Positions 43,706-53,976 of a stretch of 64,000 nucleotides of DNA are shown here, in pieces. Where the stretch lies: positions 248,001 through 312,000 of the forward strand of contig JAHRYS010000001.1 in assembly GCA_020621985.1 (NCBI GenBank), read 5' to 3'. The translations under genes and the position numbers were made by a program. The notes beneath the pieces were generated by a model that was given only the letters and a program-made list of their open reading frames with translations, had not been told where the DNA came from and ran no database searches. This stretch comes from Candidatus Ferrigenium altingense (lineage in GTDB: Bacteria > Pseudomonadota > Gammaproteobacteria > Burkholderiales > Gallionellaceae). The first letter of the stretch is position 1. Every line of letters begins with the position of its first letter.

Positions 43706-44119
43706 TTACTCGCTGACCTTGCCCCGCAACGCCTTCAGTTGGCCGCGTTGCGTTTTACCTTCGATGCGCCTTTTAACCGAACTTCTGGTCGGCTTGGTTG
43801 CGGTGCGCTTCTTGGGTGTGATGCCTGCGCTTCTGATCAAAGCCTGAAGCCGCGCAAGCGCATCCTCCCGGTTCTTCTCCTGGCTGCGATAGCGCTGCGC
43901 CTTGATGACGATGATCCCGTCGCCGGAGATGCGCCGGTCGGTTAGCTGCCGGAGTTTTTCCTTGTAGTCATCCGGCAGTGACGACGCATTGATGTCAAAG
44001 CGCAGATGAATCGCGGTCGAGACCTTGTTGACGTTCTGGCCGCCCGCACCCTGCGCCCGGATCGCATGCAATTCGATCTCGGCATCGGGGATGGCAATGA
44101 GCCTGGATATTCTCAACAT
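43706..44119 (-). CDS. arfB: alternative ribosome rescue peptidyl-tRNA hydrolase ArfB (YaeJ/ICT1-like)
   Basis: [44 protein letters not shown] motif, basic C-terminal tail. Confidence 0.92.
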   Translation of the reverse strand: MLRISRLIAIPDAEIELHAIRAQGAGGQNVNKVSTAIHLRFDINASSLPDDYKEKLRQLTDRRISGDGIIVIKAQRYRSQEKNREDALARLQALIRSAGITPKKRTATKPTRSSVKRRIEGKTQRGQLKALRGKVSE

Positions 44120-44146
44120 CGGTTGCGCTATGCCTTTATTGGGTTT

Positions 44147-44229
44147 GTAGGGCGCAATAACCAATGGGCATTGCGCCGTATGTGCTGATGTTCATCCGGC
44201 GCAATGCGCTTTGCTTATTGACGCCCTAC
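44147..44229. repeat. intergenic palindromic repeat family A, copy 2
   Basis: GTAGGGCGCAATAACCAATGGGCATTGCGCCG...CGGCGCAATGCGCTTTGCTTATTGACGCCCTAC. Confidence 0.8.
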
Positions 44230-44249
44230 GATTTATGCGATGACGGGCT

Positions 44250-47072
44250 CTATCGCTTTTTCATCGCCTGCTTCAAATATTTCCCCGTCACGCTGTTCTT
44301 GTCTTTGGCGATGTCTTTCGGCGCGCCTTCCGCGATGATGCGGCCGCCGCCGTCGCCGCCTTCCGGGCCGAGGTCGATCACCCAGTCGGCGGTCTTGATC
44401 ACGTCGAGGTTGTGCTCGATCACCACCACGGTGTTGCCCTGGTCGCGCAGCTTGTGGATCACCTTGAGCAGCAGCGCGATGTCGTGGAAATGCAGGCCGG
44501 TGGTCGGCTCGTCGAGGATGTACAGGGTGCGCCCGGTGTCGCGCTTGGATAATTCGAGCGACAGTTTGACGCGCTGCGCCTCGCCGCCGGACAGCGTGGT
44601 GGCGGATTGCCCGAGCGTGATATAGCCGAGGCCGACGTCGAGCAGGGTTTGCAGCTTGCGCGCGATGACCGGCACGGGCTTGAAGAATTCATACGCCTGC
44701 TCGACGGTCATCTGCAAAATCTGGTGGATGTTTTTGCCCTTGTACTGGATCTCCAGCGTCTCGCGGTTGTAGCGCTGGCTGTGGCACACGTCGCACGGCA
44801 CATACACGTCCGGCAGGAAGTGCATCTCCACCTTGATCATGCCGTCGCCCTGGCAGGATTCGCAGCGCCCGCCCTTGACGTTGAACGAAAAGCGCCCCGG
44901 CCCGTAGCCGCGTTCGCGCGCCGACGGCACCCCGGCGAACAGCTCGCGGATCGGCGTGAACAGGCCGGTATAGGTCGCGGGGTTGGAGCGCGGCGTGCGC
45001 CCGATTGGGCTTTGATCGACGTTGATCGCCTTGTCGAAAAATTCCAGCCCGCTGATTTCGGCATGAGGCGCGGGTTCGGTGTTGCTGCCATACAGATGCT
45101 GCGCGACGGCGGGATACAGCGTGTCGTTGATCAGCGTGGATTTGCCGGAACCCGACACGCCGGTGACGCACACCAGCAGGCCGACCGGCAGATTTAGCGT
45201 GATGTCCTTCAGGTTGTTGCCGGAAGCGCCGACGATGTGCAGCATGCGTTCCGGGTCGGGCTTGAGAGATTTTTCCGGCATCGGGATGCTGCGGCGGCCG
45301 GTCAGATAATCGCCGGTGAGCGACTGCTCGCTCTGGCAGATTTCTTCCGGCGTACCCTGCGCGACGACCAGCCCGCCGTGCTCGCCCGCACCTGGCCCCA
45401 TGTCCACCACGTAGTCGGCATGGCGGATCGCCTCCTCGTCGTGCTCGACCACGATCACGCTGTTGCCCATGTCGCGCAGCTTCTTCAGCGTTTGCAGCAG
45501 GCGGTTGTTGTCGCGCTGGTGCAGGCCGATGGACGGCTCGTCGAGCACGTACATCACGCCGGTCAGGCCGGAGCCGATCTGCGACGCGAGGCGGATGCGC
45601 TGCGCCTCGCCGCCGGACAGCGTCTCGGCGGAGCGCTCCAGCGACAGGTAATCCAGCCCGACGTTGTTCAGGAAGGTCAGGCGGCTGGCGATTTCCAGCA
45701 CGATCTTTTCCGCGATCGCCCGCTTGTGGCCTTGCAGCTTCAAGCCCTGGAAGAAAGTCAGCGCATGCTTCAGCGGCAGCGCGCTGATCTCGTACAGGTT
45801 CATTTCCGCGACGCGCACATGGCGCGCTTCCAGGCGCAGGCGCGTACCCTTGCATTCCGGGCAGGGGCAACTGTTCAGGTATTTCGCCAGCTCCTCGCGC
45901 ACGGCGGGCGAGTCGGTCTCCTTGTAGCGGCGTTCCAGATTATTGACGATGCCCTCGAAGGCATGTTCGCGCAGCATCGGCTTGCCGCGCTCGTTGATGT
46001 ACTGGAACGCGATCTCGGTCCTGCCGCTGCCGTACAGGATCACCTGCTGAATCTTCTCCGGCAGGCTCTCGAACGACTGCTCGATGTCGAAGCCGTAATG
46101 CTTCGCCAGGCCGGCGAGCAACTGGTGATAGAACTGGTTGCGCCGATCCCAGCCCTTGATCGCGCCGGAGCTTAACGACATCTGCGGGAAGGCGACGATG
46201 CGTTTCGGGTCGAAGAAGCTGATGTTGCCGAGGCCGTCGCACTTCGGGCATGCGCCCATCGGATTGTTGAACGAGAACAGGCGCGGTTCCAGTTCCGGCA
46301 GCGAGTAGCTGCAAATCGGGCAGGCGAATTTCGCCGAGAACAGATGCTCTTTGTCCGTATCCATTTCCACCGCCAGCGCGCGGCCTTCGGCGTGGCGCAG
46401 TGCGGTCTCGAACGATTCGGCCAAACGCTGCTTGGCTTCCGCACTGACCTTCAGCCGATCCACCACGATCTCTATCGTGTGTTTCCTGTTCTTCTCCAGC
46501 TTCGGCAAGGCGTCGATCTCGTAAACTTTGCCGTTGATGCGCAGCCGTGTAAAACCCTGCGCGCGCAGCTCGTCGAACAAATCCAGTTGCTCGCCCTTGC
46601 GCTCCACCACCAAAGGAGAAAGAATCATCACCTTCGTGCCTTCCGGCAGCTCCAGCACATGATCCACCATCTGGCCTACCGACTGTGCCGCCAGCACCAG
46701 GTCGTGCTGCGGGCAATACGGGTCGCCCGCGCGCGCGAACAGCAGCCGCAGGTAATCGTGTATCTCGGTGACCGTGCCGACCGTCGAGCGCGGGTTGTGC
46801 GACGTGGCCTTCTGCTCGATCGCGATCGCGGGCGACAGGCCCTCGATCAGATCCACGTCGGGCTTTTCCATCAGCTGCAAAAACTGCCGCGCGTACGCCG
46901 ACAGCGATTCGACATAACGGCGCTGCCCCTCGGCATACAAGGTGTCGAAAGCGAGTGAGGACTTGCCCGAACCGGACAGCCCGGTGATCACCACCAGCTT
47001 ATGCCGCGGCAGATCGAGGCTGATGTTCTTCAGGTTATGCGTGCGTGCGCCGCGAATCTTGATTTGTTCCAT
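44250..47072 (-). CDS. uvrA: excinuclease ABC subunit A
   Basis: [65 protein letters not shown]. Confidence 0.98.
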   Translation of the reverse strand: MEQIKIRGARTHNLKNISLDLPRHKLVVITGLSGSGKSSLAFDTLYAEGQRRYVESLSAYARQFLQLMEKPDVDLIEGLSPAIAIEQKATSHNPRSTVGTVTEIHDYLRLLFARAGDPYCPQHDLVLAAQSVGQMVDHVLELPEGTKVMILSPLVVERKGEQLDLFDELRAQGFTRLRINGKVYEIDALPKLEKNRKHTIEIVVDRLKVSAEAKQRLAESFETALRHAEGRALAVEMDTDKEHLFSAKFACPICSYSLPELEPRLFSFNNPMGACPKCDGLGNISFFDPKRIVAFPQMSLSSGAIKGWDRRNQFYHQLLAGLAKHYGFDIEQSFESLPEKIQQVILYGSGRTEIAFQYINERGKPMLREHAFEGIVNNLERRYKETDSPAVREELAKYLNSCPCPECKGTRLRLEARHVRVAEMNLYEISALPLKHALTFFQGLKLQGHKRAIAEKIVLEIASRLTFLNNVGLDYLSLERSAETLSGGEAQRIRLASQIGSGLTGVMYVLDEPSIGLHQRDNNRLLQTLKKLRDMGNSVIVVEHDEEAIRHADYVVDMGPGAGEHGGLVVAQGTPEEICQSEQSLTGDYLTGRRSIPMPEKSLKPDPERMLHIVGASGNNLKDITLNLPVGLLVCVTGVSGSGKSTLINDTLYPAVAQHLYGSNTEPAPHAEISGLEFFDKAINVDQSPIGRTPRSNPATYTGLFTPIRELFAGVPSARERGYGPGRFSFNVKGGRCESCQGDGMIKVEMHFLPDVYVPCDVCHSQRYNRETLEIQYKGKNIHQILQMTVEQAYEFFKPVPVIARKLQTLLDVGLGYITLGQSATTLSGGEAQRVKLSLELSKRDTGRTLYILDEPTTGLHFHDIALLLKVIHKLRDQGNTVVVIEHNLDVIKTADWVIDLGPEGGDGGGRIIAEGAPKDIAKDKNSVTGKYLKQAMKKR

Positions 47073-47171
47073 GCCAGGCTGCGAATGAGTAAAACGACCG
47101 GACAATATACGCGAATTCTGATGCTTTCCCAACCTGCGAAAGCACTAAGGAATTGGCTAACAGAAGGCATA

Positions 47172-47200
47172 TTGACGTGCGTAGTCGATGCGCGTAGATT
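47172..47200 (+). promoter_or_regulatory. promoter of ccdAB-like operon
   Basis: TTGACG-N17-TAGATT with internal TGCGTAG/TGCGCGTAG repeats that could be operator half-sites. Confidence 0.5.
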
Positions 47201-47229
47201 ATGCGCATTACCAATGTTAAGGAAAAGCT

Positions 47230-47478
47230 GTGAGCAACCTTGTTTTCAACCCGACCGCCCCCAAAAAATCGGCTAACCTCAGCATTAACGCCGACCTCTT
47301 GCAGCAGGCGAAACAACTCAATATCAATCTTTCGCAAACGCTTGAGCAACATCTTGCCGAAATCGTCCGGCAAGCGCAGCGCGGCCAATGGCTGGCAGAG
47401 AACAAAAGCGCGCTGGATGAATATAACCGCCGCGTCGAATCGCGCGGCACGTTCAGCGACGGCCTGCGGCGGTTTTGA
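47230..47478 (+). CDS. ccdA: CcdA-type antitoxin (GTG start)
   Basis: MSNLVFNPTAPKKSANLSINADLLQQAKQLNINLSQTLEQHLAEIVRQAQRGQWLAENKSALDEYNRRVESRGTFSDGLRRF. Confidence 0.9.
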   Translation: MSNLVFNPTAPKKSANLSINADLLQQAKQLNINLSQTLEQHLAEIVRQAQRGQWLAENKSALDEYNRRVESRGTFSDGLRRF

Positions 47479-47792
47479 TGGCACAGTTTGATGTTTACCT
47501 CAATCCGAATCTGGACACCTGCAAGGTCATTCCTTACCTGCTGGATGTTCAAGCCGATCTGCTGGATACGTTATCAACTCGTGTAGTGGTACCGCTCATT
47601 CTGGTGGACAAAATGGGGCTGGCAGCCAAATACCTCAATCCGCAGTTTAAGATCAAGGGGGAGGTTGTCGCGATGTCCACCGCAGAACTAGCGGGTATTT
47701 CCAACCGTTCACTGGGCGAAAAAGTAGCGTCGCTAAAAAACAAACGCAATGAAATCATTGCTGCCCTGGATTTGCTGTTTACCGGAATTTGA
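47478..47792 (+). CDS. ccdB: CcdB-type toxin
   Basis: MAQFDVYLNPNLDTCKVIPYLLDVQADLLDTLSTRVVVPLI...DLLFTGI; start overlaps antitoxin stop. Confidence 0.9.
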   Translation: MAQFDVYLNPNLDTCKVIPYLLDVQADLLDTLSTRVVVPLILVDKMGLAAKYLNPQFKIKGEVVAMSTAELAGISNRSLGEKVASLKNKRNEIIAALDLLFTGI

Positions 47793-47955
47793 CGCTAGCC
47801 TCACAGCTATTGTTTGCGTCGTGGGAAAATGATGCTGACCCTTTGGGTACCCTGATTACGTTGGCAACGCGGGCGGGAAAGAAAGTCGAACTCAAGCTGA
47901 CGGCGTGAAACTGTGGTCTGTCCCCGATTGTTCGCAAAACCATGAGGAGCAATAA

Positions 47956-48183
47956 ATGAAACGTGACTGGGACTTGCTGAGAAAACAATTAACCGACATT
48001 GAAGAGGAACGCGATCCGCTAGCAGATTTTCCTGACGAACCTAGGTATGAAACCCAAACATGGGAAGAGTACGAGCAACAACTAAAGGAATACAAGGCCA
48101 TCGAAAATAGGCTTGGTGGCCATCTCGAGTTGCTTATTGAAAATGGGTATATAGATCTCAGGGTCAGCATCGAATATATCTGA
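47956..48183 (+). CDS. DUF2513-like short protein, possibly truncated
   Basis: MKRDWDLLRKQLTDIEEERDPL...NRLGGHLELLIENGYIDLRVSIEYI resembles the DUF2513 N-terminal pattern (MKRD.DLIR..L..IE); SD GAGGAG. Confidence 0.5.
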   Translation: MKRDWDLLRKQLTDIEEERDPLADFPDEPRYETQTWEEYEQQLKEYKAIENRLGGHLELLIENGYIDLRVSIEYI

Positions 48184-48308
48184 CGGAAACCTGGCATTGC
48201 TGAGAGTGAAGCCAAAGGTACCAGAGTCGAATTCTTTACTTCGAAACAGCTAAAGCCTCGCATTTAAATTTTCCAAGCCGCCAGTTGCCCCCGCACTATT
48301 CAAATCAA

Positions 48309-48364
48309 GCGTGCGCTGTGCGCACGTTTTCAGGTTGAGTTGTCGTGCGCACAGCGCACACTAC
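48309..48364. repeat. intergenic palindromic repeat family C, copy 1
   Basis: GCGTGCGCTGTGCGCACG-N17-CGTGCGCACAGCGCACACTAC. Confidence 0.7.
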
Positions 48365-48388
48365 CAAGCCGATAGGGCGAATAAGCTC

Positions 48389-48468
48389 GTAGGATGGGTG
48401 GAGCGCAGCGATACCCATCAATTTGTTACCGTGGAACGATGGGTATCGCTGCGCTCCACCCATCCTAC
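48389..48468. repeat. intergenic palindromic repeat family B, copy 1: perfect 31-bp arms
   Basis: GTAGGATGGGTGGAGCGCAGCGATACCCATC-N18-GATGGGTATCGCTGCGCTCCACCCATCCTAC. Confidence 0.9.
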
Positions 48469-48568
48469 AAACTGAGCACCACCTATTCTGCTGCTCTTGC
48501 GCATATCTGTCGGCAAGCGCGGCGACCTGCTAAAATGCGCGACTTTTTGCACCTTTCCAAAATCACCC

Positions 48569-49945
48569 ATGCCTGCGACAAATACCATGACTGCGGTTGA
48601 ACGCCGCGCCAGCTTTGGCTTGGCGAGCATTTATGGCCTGCGCATGCTCGGGCTGTTCATCATCCTGCCGATCTTTGCGGTGTATTCGGAGCAGCTGCCC
48701 GGCGGCGAGAGTCATCTGCTGATGGGCATCGCGCTCGGCGCCTACGGGTTGACCCAGGCGATCCTGCAGCTCCCGGCCGGCTGGCTGTCCGACCGTTACG
48801 GGCGCAAGCCGGTCATTTACGGCGGCTTGCTGGTGTTTGCGCTGGGCAGTTTTATCGCCGCGTCGGCGGACAACATCTATTGGGTGATTGCCGGCCGTGC
48901 CATTCAGGGCGCGGGTGCGATCAATGCCGCGGTGATGGCGCTTACCGCCGACCTCACGCGCGAAGAAGTGCGCACCAGGGCGATGGCGATGATCGGCATG
49001 ACCATCGGCGTCACGTTCTCGCTGTCGCTGATTTTGTCCCCGGTGCTCAACGGCCTGCTCGGCGTGCCCGGCATCTTTGCGCTGACCGGCGTGCTGGCCG
49101 TGCTGGCCTTGCTGGTGGTGCGTTTCATGATTCCCGATCCGGCGATTACGCGCTTCCACAGCGACACCGAGGCGAACCGGAAACGTTTCGGCGAAGTGCT
49201 GCGCAACAAGGAATTGCTGCGCCTCGATTTCGGTATTTTCTCGGTGCATGCGATTCTGATGTCGGTGTTCATGCAGGTGCCGTTCCTGCTGCAGGCCGAT
49301 GATCTGGATGTGTCGCAGCACTGGAAGGTTTATCTGCCGGTGATGCTGGCGGCTTTTGTGCTGATGCTGCCGCTTATCATCATCTCGGAAAAGAAGGGCA
49401 AGGTGAAGCAGGTGTTCGTGCTGGCGATCGCGTTGTCGGTGCTCGCGCAATTCATGCTGCTGTTTGCGCAACATAGCCTGTGGGGCGTGACCGCCGGGCT
49501 GCTGGTATTTTTTACCGCGTTCAACGTGCTGGAAGCCAAGCTGCCCGCGCTGATCAGCGTGATCGCGCCGCTGTCCGCCAGGGGCACGGCGATGGGCGTA
49601 TACAGCAGCGTGCAGTTCCTCGGCGCGTTTTTCGGCGCGACAGTGGGCGGCGCGCTGATGCAGTTTGTCGGCGGCGATGCGGTGTTTGTGTTCGGCATCG
49701 TGCTGCTGCTGGTGTGGTTGGCGGTGGCCTCCGGCATGCAGCCTCCGGCGCCGGTGCGTACCCGGCTGTATCATTTGCCGGAAATGGATGACGCCGCTGC
49801 GGTAGAATTGCGCCAGCGTCTCGCGCAACTTCCCGGGGTGCGCGAAGTGATGGTGGTCGCAGCGGAAAATATGGCCTGCCTCAAGGTGGACAGGCACGGG
49901 TTTGACGAGGCGGCGGTGGAACAACTCATAGCGAAAGGAGCATGA
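48569..49945 (+). CDS. MFS transporter (YajR-like)
   Basis: [46 protein letters not shown]..., [14 protein letters not shown] motif; C-terminal ferredoxin-like extension. Confidence 0.88.
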   Translation: MPATNTMTAVERRASFGLASIYGLRMLGLFIILPIFAVYSEQLPGGESHLLMGIALGAYGLTQAILQLPAGWLSDRYGRKPVIYGGLLVFALGSFIAASADNIYWVIAGRAIQGAGAINAAVMALTADLTREEVRTRAMAMIGMTIGVTFSLSLILSPVLNGLLGVPGIFALTGVLAVLALLVVRFMIPDPAITRFHSDTEANRKRFGEVLRNKELLRLDFGIFSVHAILMSVFMQVPFLLQADDLDVSQHWKVYLPVMLAAFVLMLPLIIISEKKGKVKQVFVLAIALSVLAQFMLLFAQHSLWGVTAGLLVFFTAFNVLEAKLPALISVIAPLSARGTAMGVYSSVQFLGAFFGATVGGALMQFVGGDAVFVFGIVLLLVWLAVASGMQPPAPVRTRLYHLPEMDDAAAVELRQRLAQLPGVREVMVVAAENMACLKVDRHGFDEAAVEQLIAKGA

Positions 49946-49946
49946 C

Positions 49947-50435
49947 ATGTCGGTGAACAAAGTGATTCTGATAGGCCGCCTGGGCAAAGACCCGGAAACG
50001 CGCTATATGACCAATGGCGAGGCGGTGACCAACGCCACGCTGGCGACTTCCGAAAACTGGAAGGACAAGAGCGGCGAGAAACAGGAAAAAACCGAGTGGC
50101 ATAATCTGGTGTTCTACCGCCGCCTCGCCGAGATCGCCGGCGAGTACCTGAAGAAAGGCTCGCAGATTTACGTCGAGGGCAAACTGCAAACCCGCAAGTG
50201 GCAGACCAAGGAAGGCCAGGATCGCTACACCACCGAGATCGTGGTCAACGAAATGACCATGCTCGGCGGGAAGTCATCCGGCGGCGGCAGTTTCGAAGTG
50301 GTGGAAAACGAGCGCAGCGAAGGTTCGAGCTCGCGGCCAAGCAAGCCCGCTTCCTCATCCGGCAGTGCTCCAGCCAAGGCCGCACCGGCGGCCAAGAGTA
50401 GCTTCGATAATTTCGACGACGATATTCCGTTCTAA
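49947..50435 (+). CDS. ssb: single-stranded DNA-binding protein
   Basis: [27 protein letters not shown]... acidic tail DNFDDDIPF. Confidence 0.98.
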   Translation: MSVNKVILIGRLGKDPETRYMTNGEAVTNATLATSENWKDKSGEKQEKTEWHNLVFYRRLAEIAGEYLKKGSQIYVEGKLQTRKWQTKEGQDRYTTEIVVNEMTMLGGKSSGGGSFEVVENERSEGSSSRPSKPASSSGSAPAKAAPAAKSSFDNFDDDIPF

Positions 50436-50505
50436 AATATATTGATGTGGTTTTGATGTAATGACGGCCGCATTTGCGGCCGTTTTACGTTGCTGAACGA
50501 GCCGG

Positions 50506-51759
50506 TCAAACCCGTTCCAGTACCGCCGCAAAGAATCCGTCCGTGTTGTGCAGGTGCGGGCGCAACTCCAGATAGTCGCCCGTATCCAGCGCGATCTTTT
50601 GCTGTTGCAGCACCTCGCTGGCCGGGCGCAGCACGAAGTCGGGATGCGCGGTGAGGAAGGCTTGCACGATAAGCTGGTTCTCTTCCGGCAGGATGCTGCA
50701 AGTCGCGTACACCAAACGGCCGCCTTTCTTCAGCAGGCGGCTGGCGGAGGCGAGGATGGCGGCCTGCTTGCGCGTAACTTCCTCGATGCTGCCGGGCGAT
50801 TGGCGGAACTTCAGATCCGGGCTGCGGCGCAGCGTGCCCAGGCCGCTGCACGGCGCATCCACCAACACGCGGTCGATCTTGCCGGACAGGCGTTTCACCT
50901 TGAGGTCGTTCTCGTGCGCGATGAGCATCGGCTGGATGTTGCTGGCGCCGGAGCGTTTCAGGCGCGGCTTGAGATTGGCGAGGCGTTTTTCGGATGTATC
51001 CATCGCGTATAAACGGCCCTGCGAATTCATCAGCGCGGACAGCATCAGAGTCTTGCCGCCCGCCCCGGCGCAGAAATCCACCACCATGTCGTTGCGCTTC
51101 GGCGCGAGCAGGAAGCCGAGCAACTGGCTGCCCTCGTCCTGCACTTCTATCTTGCCTTCGGTGAACAGCGCGTCTTTATTCAGCGGGATTTTTTCCTTGA
51201 GGCGGATGCCGACGGGCGAGTAGGGCGTGGCGGCGGCTTCGATATTCTTATCGTGCAGCAGTTGCAGCACATCGTCGCGCTTGGCGAGCAGGGTGTTGAC
51301 GCGAATGTCCAGCGGCGCGCCTTGTTGCATGGACAGGCCGATGGCGAGAATGTCCTCATCGGAATAGGAGGCATGCATTTTTTCCACCAGCCATTCCGGC
51401 AGTTCGGCCTGCACCGGCAACGGCTGGTCGCCGGTCTTCACGCCCTTCACCGTGGCGAGCCATTCCTTCTCGTCGTGCTTCAATACCGGTTCGATCTCGC
51501 GCAGGTTGTAGCCGCCGAACCTGACCAGCCAGGCGAGCGCCATGCGGCGCGGGGTAGCATTGCCGGCGCAGGTGATTTCCAGCAGCAGGCGATGGCGCAA
51601 TACGCCGAACACGGTCTCGGCGACCAGTTCACGTTCATTCGAGCCGATGCGCTCGTCCTTGAAAAAATAGCGCAGCGTGGTGTCGGCCGGGTGCGCCAGC
51701 GGCAGGATGGCGCGCAGTGCCTGGATGGCGAGTTCCAGACGGTATTCGGTAATCAGCAT
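50506..51759 (-). CDS. rsmB: RsmB/NOP family 16S rRNA m5C methyltransferase
   Basis: VVDFCAGAGGKTLMLSALM, RVLVDAPCSGLGTLRRSPDLKFR, VYATCSILPEEN. Confidence 0.88.
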   Translation of the reverse strand: MLITEYRLELAIQALRAILPLAHPADTTLRYFFKDERIGSNERELVAETVFGVLRHRLLLEITCAGNATPRRMALAWLVRFGGYNLREIEPVLKHDEKEWLATVKGVKTGDQPLPVQAELPEWLVEKMHASYSDEDILAIGLSMQQGAPLDIRVNTLLAKRDDVLQLLHDKNIEAAATPYSPVGIRLKEKIPLNKDALFTEGKIEVQDEGSQLLGFLLAPKRNDMVVDFCAGAGGKTLMLSALMNSQGRLYAMDTSEKRLANLKPRLKRSGASNIQPMLIAHENDLKVKRLSGKIDRVLVDAPCSGLGTLRRSPDLKFRQSPGSIEEVTRKQAAILASASRLLKKGGRLVYATCSILPEENQLIVQAFLTAHPDFVLRPASEVLQQQKIALDTGDYLELRPHLHNTDGFFAAVLERV

Positions 51760-51873
51760 GGATAGTTGGGCTTCTCAAATTCAGGCGCGCAGTTTAACAG
51801 GGTTGCCGATGTAACGCTTCGGGCGCAGGCATCTTCGGGCGGATGAATGAAGGACGGCGGCAGTGCAACTAGG

Positions 51874-51895
51874 CCGAAATATATAGATATTTCGG
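51874..51895. other. AT-rich hairpin
   Basis: CCGAAATAT-ATAG-ATATTTCGG. Confidence 0.5.
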
Positions 51896-52100
51896 CATAT
51901 AGGCTTTTTCAGACCGAGGTGGTATGTTTTGAGCGGGTTGTTTTTCAGCCGATAAATTTTCGCCAGAGATGGCGATGGTTTTGGGCAGGATATACCGTAG
52001 GAGGCCATGATGAGTCTGATATGGACAAAGAAGTTTGACCTTGCCCCCGAAAAACGTATTTCTTAACTTATGGTAGATTTCAAGTTAAGGAGACGTAAAA

Positions 52101-52400
52101 ATGACGGCAGAAAAAAGCAAGAGAGCGGCATACACACTGGAGTACAAGCTGGAGGCGGTGCGATTGGTTCAGGGCGGCCAGGCATGTTTGATGACAGCCA
52201 AAGTGCTGGGTATTCCGAAGCAGACATTGGAGAATTGGGTCAGGCAGGCGGCAAAAGGGAAGCTGGCCGGTGCAGGTGCCAAGCCGGTGAGCGCAGAGCA
52301 AATGGAGCTGGCGCGCTTGAGAGCAGAACTTGCGCGGGTCAAGATGGAGCGCGACATCCTAAAAAAAGCGACGGCGTACTTTGCGCGGGAGTCAGCGTGA
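52101..52400 (+). CDS. IS3-family transposase OrfA
   Basis: MTAEKSKRAAYTLEYKLEAVRLVQGGQACLMTAKVLGIPKQTLENWV...; A7G slippery site at 52361-52368. Confidence 0.95.
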   Translation: MTAEKSKRAAYTLEYKLEAVRLVQGGQACLMTAKVLGIPKQTLENWVRQAAKGKLAGAGAKPVSAEQMELARLRAELARVKMERDILKKATAYFARESA

Positions 52401-53293
52401 AGTACGCCTGGATTGAGCGGCATAAAAATCGTTGGCCGATCACCCTGCAATGCGAAGTGCTGAACGTCAGCGCGAGCGGATACTTTGAGTATCAGCGTCG
52501 CAAAGGTTCTGGACACCCCGCGACGCCTGGCAAGCGCATCAATGATGAAGCCCTGCTGGTTCACATCAAGGCAGCGCATGCCGCCAGCAAAGGCGAATAC
52601 GGCTGGCCGCGAATCTGGCAAGAACTCCGTGCCAGTGGTGTGCGTGTCTGGAAAGAACGGGTTCGGCGGCTCATGAAGGAACACGGCATCAAGGCACGAG
52701 GAAAGCGTAAATTTGTTGTTACCACCGACAGCAAGCATAACCTGCCGATCGCGCCGAACTTGCTCAATCGCAACTTCCAGCCTGATACGCCCGACTGTGT
52801 ATGGACTAGCGACATCACCTATATCCAGACCGATGAAGGCTGGTTGTATCTGGCTATCGTCCTTGATCTGTACAGCCGTCAGGTAGTCGGCTGGAGCATG
52901 CAAGCCCACATGCAGACCCGCTTGGTGACGGATGCGCTCAGGATGGCATGGTTCAGGAGACGACCGGAGCCCGGGCTGATCTTCCACTCGGATCGGGGTA
53001 GTCAGTATTGCAGCCACACATTCCAGCAAACGCTGGTTGAATACGGCATGCAAAGCTCAATGAGCCGCAAAGGGAACTGCTGGGACAACGCGCCAACGGA
53101 AAGCTTGTGGGGGTCATTGAAGGTGGGACGGTTGTACGGCATGCGGTTTGAAACACGGCGCCAGGCGATGGACGAGGTGATTGACTGGCTGACGTACTAC
53201 AACCACAGAAGGCTGCACTCGACACTGGGCTATATCAGTCCGATGCAGTTCGAGAAAAACTGGTTGGCGGCACAGTTGAAGGATGCCGCATAA
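52397..53293 (+). CDS. IS3-family transposase OrfB (rve integrase core)
   Basis: MKYAWIERHKNRWPITLQCEVLNVSASGYFEYQRR..., VWTSDITYIQTDEGWLYLAIVLDLYSRQVVGW, HSDRGSQY, NAPTESLWGSLK. Confidence 0.96.
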   Translation: MKYAWIERHKNRWPITLQCEVLNVSASGYFEYQRRKGSGHPATPGKRINDEALLVHIKAAHAASKGEYGWPRIWQELRASGVRVWKERVRRLMKEHGIKARGKRKFVVTTDSKHNLPIAPNLLNRNFQPDTPDCVWTSDITYIQTDEGWLYLAIVLDLYSRQVVGWSMQAHMQTRLVTDALRMAWFRRRPEPGLIFHSDRGSQYCSHTFQQTLVEYGMQSSMSRKGNCWDNAPTESLWGSLKVGRLYGMRFETRRQAMDEVIDWLTYYNHRRLHSTLGYISPMQFEKNWLAAQLKDAA

Positions 53294-53976
53294 TGAGCGT
53301 GTTAAGAGATACGGATTACAGGGGCAAGGTCAGTTGAGCATCGGGAATGCGATTATCGATGCCGAACATAGAAATTTGATAAGCATGGTCAATGATGTAA
53401 GTCATGAGATCAAGATCAGGGATGGTTCGGCCCTGTCGCAAGCGTTTAAGCTGCTCGAGAATTGGCTATGTGTTCATTTTGTCAACGAGGAAAAGATTGC
53501 GCAGGCGATCAATTTCCATTTTGCTCAACACAAACTGGCGCAACAACATTCGCTGAAGGAACTTCGGTACATGAAAAATGAGCTGGTGGACAAGGATGGT
53601 GTGTGGTCAGACAGTGCCGTGAATCATTTCACCCGTTCCTTGAAGAATTGGATGATTGATGAGCACATCATCAAACTGGATATGCTGATGAAGCCAGCGC
53701 TGCAAAATTATGATTACAACTTCTGGCCCAATTGTAAGGATGGCGAAGCTGGCCATACTGCGGGGGGGGGCTGAAATCCACACTTCAAGCTCCGGAGGGT
53801 GTGGATGCGGCTGTGGATGTGATAGTTAGCCATTCGTTGGCCGCGCGTATTCTTGAGACAGGCATCGTCGCCGACGATTTCGCCGCTACGATCAACAGAC
53901 CATCATCCATTAATGGGGTAATATTCCAAGCGGTTGCACTGGCAGCCAATTTTGGGCGGATATATCACAGGATGGC

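Larger units (their letters stand above)
52036..53332 (+). mobile_element. IS3-family insertion sequence, complete, 1297 bp
   Basis: Left end TGACCTTGCCCCCGAAAAACGTATTTCTTAA matches inverted right end TGACCTTGCCCCTGTAATCCGTATCTCTTAA; 3-bp TSD GTT (52033-52035 / 53333-53335); orfA/orfB with DDE integrase core. Confidence 0.95.
52007..53774 (+). pseudogene. hemerythrin-like gene 1, interrupted by IS3-family element
   Basis: 5' part ATGATGAGTCTGATATGGACAAAGAAGTT (52007-52035) joins in frame to GTTGAGCATCGGG (TSD GTT collapsed): MMSLIWTKKLSIGNAIIDAEHRNLISMVNDV..., matching paralog MMEKWTDELSVGNASIDADHKKLIIMVNGL. Confidence 0.9.

Noticed and set aside
43700-43945. 81-aa plus-strand ORF
   Set aside because: Antisense to arfB, no independent support.
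44689-45870. 393-aa ORF overlapping uvrA on the same strand
   Set aside because: Arg/Ala-rich out-of-frame shadow of uvrA.
48389-48468. Considered as CRISPR repeat or phage attachment site
   Set aside because: Single palindrome without regularly spaced direct repeats or cas/integrase genes; it fits a dispersed intergenic palindromic repeat.
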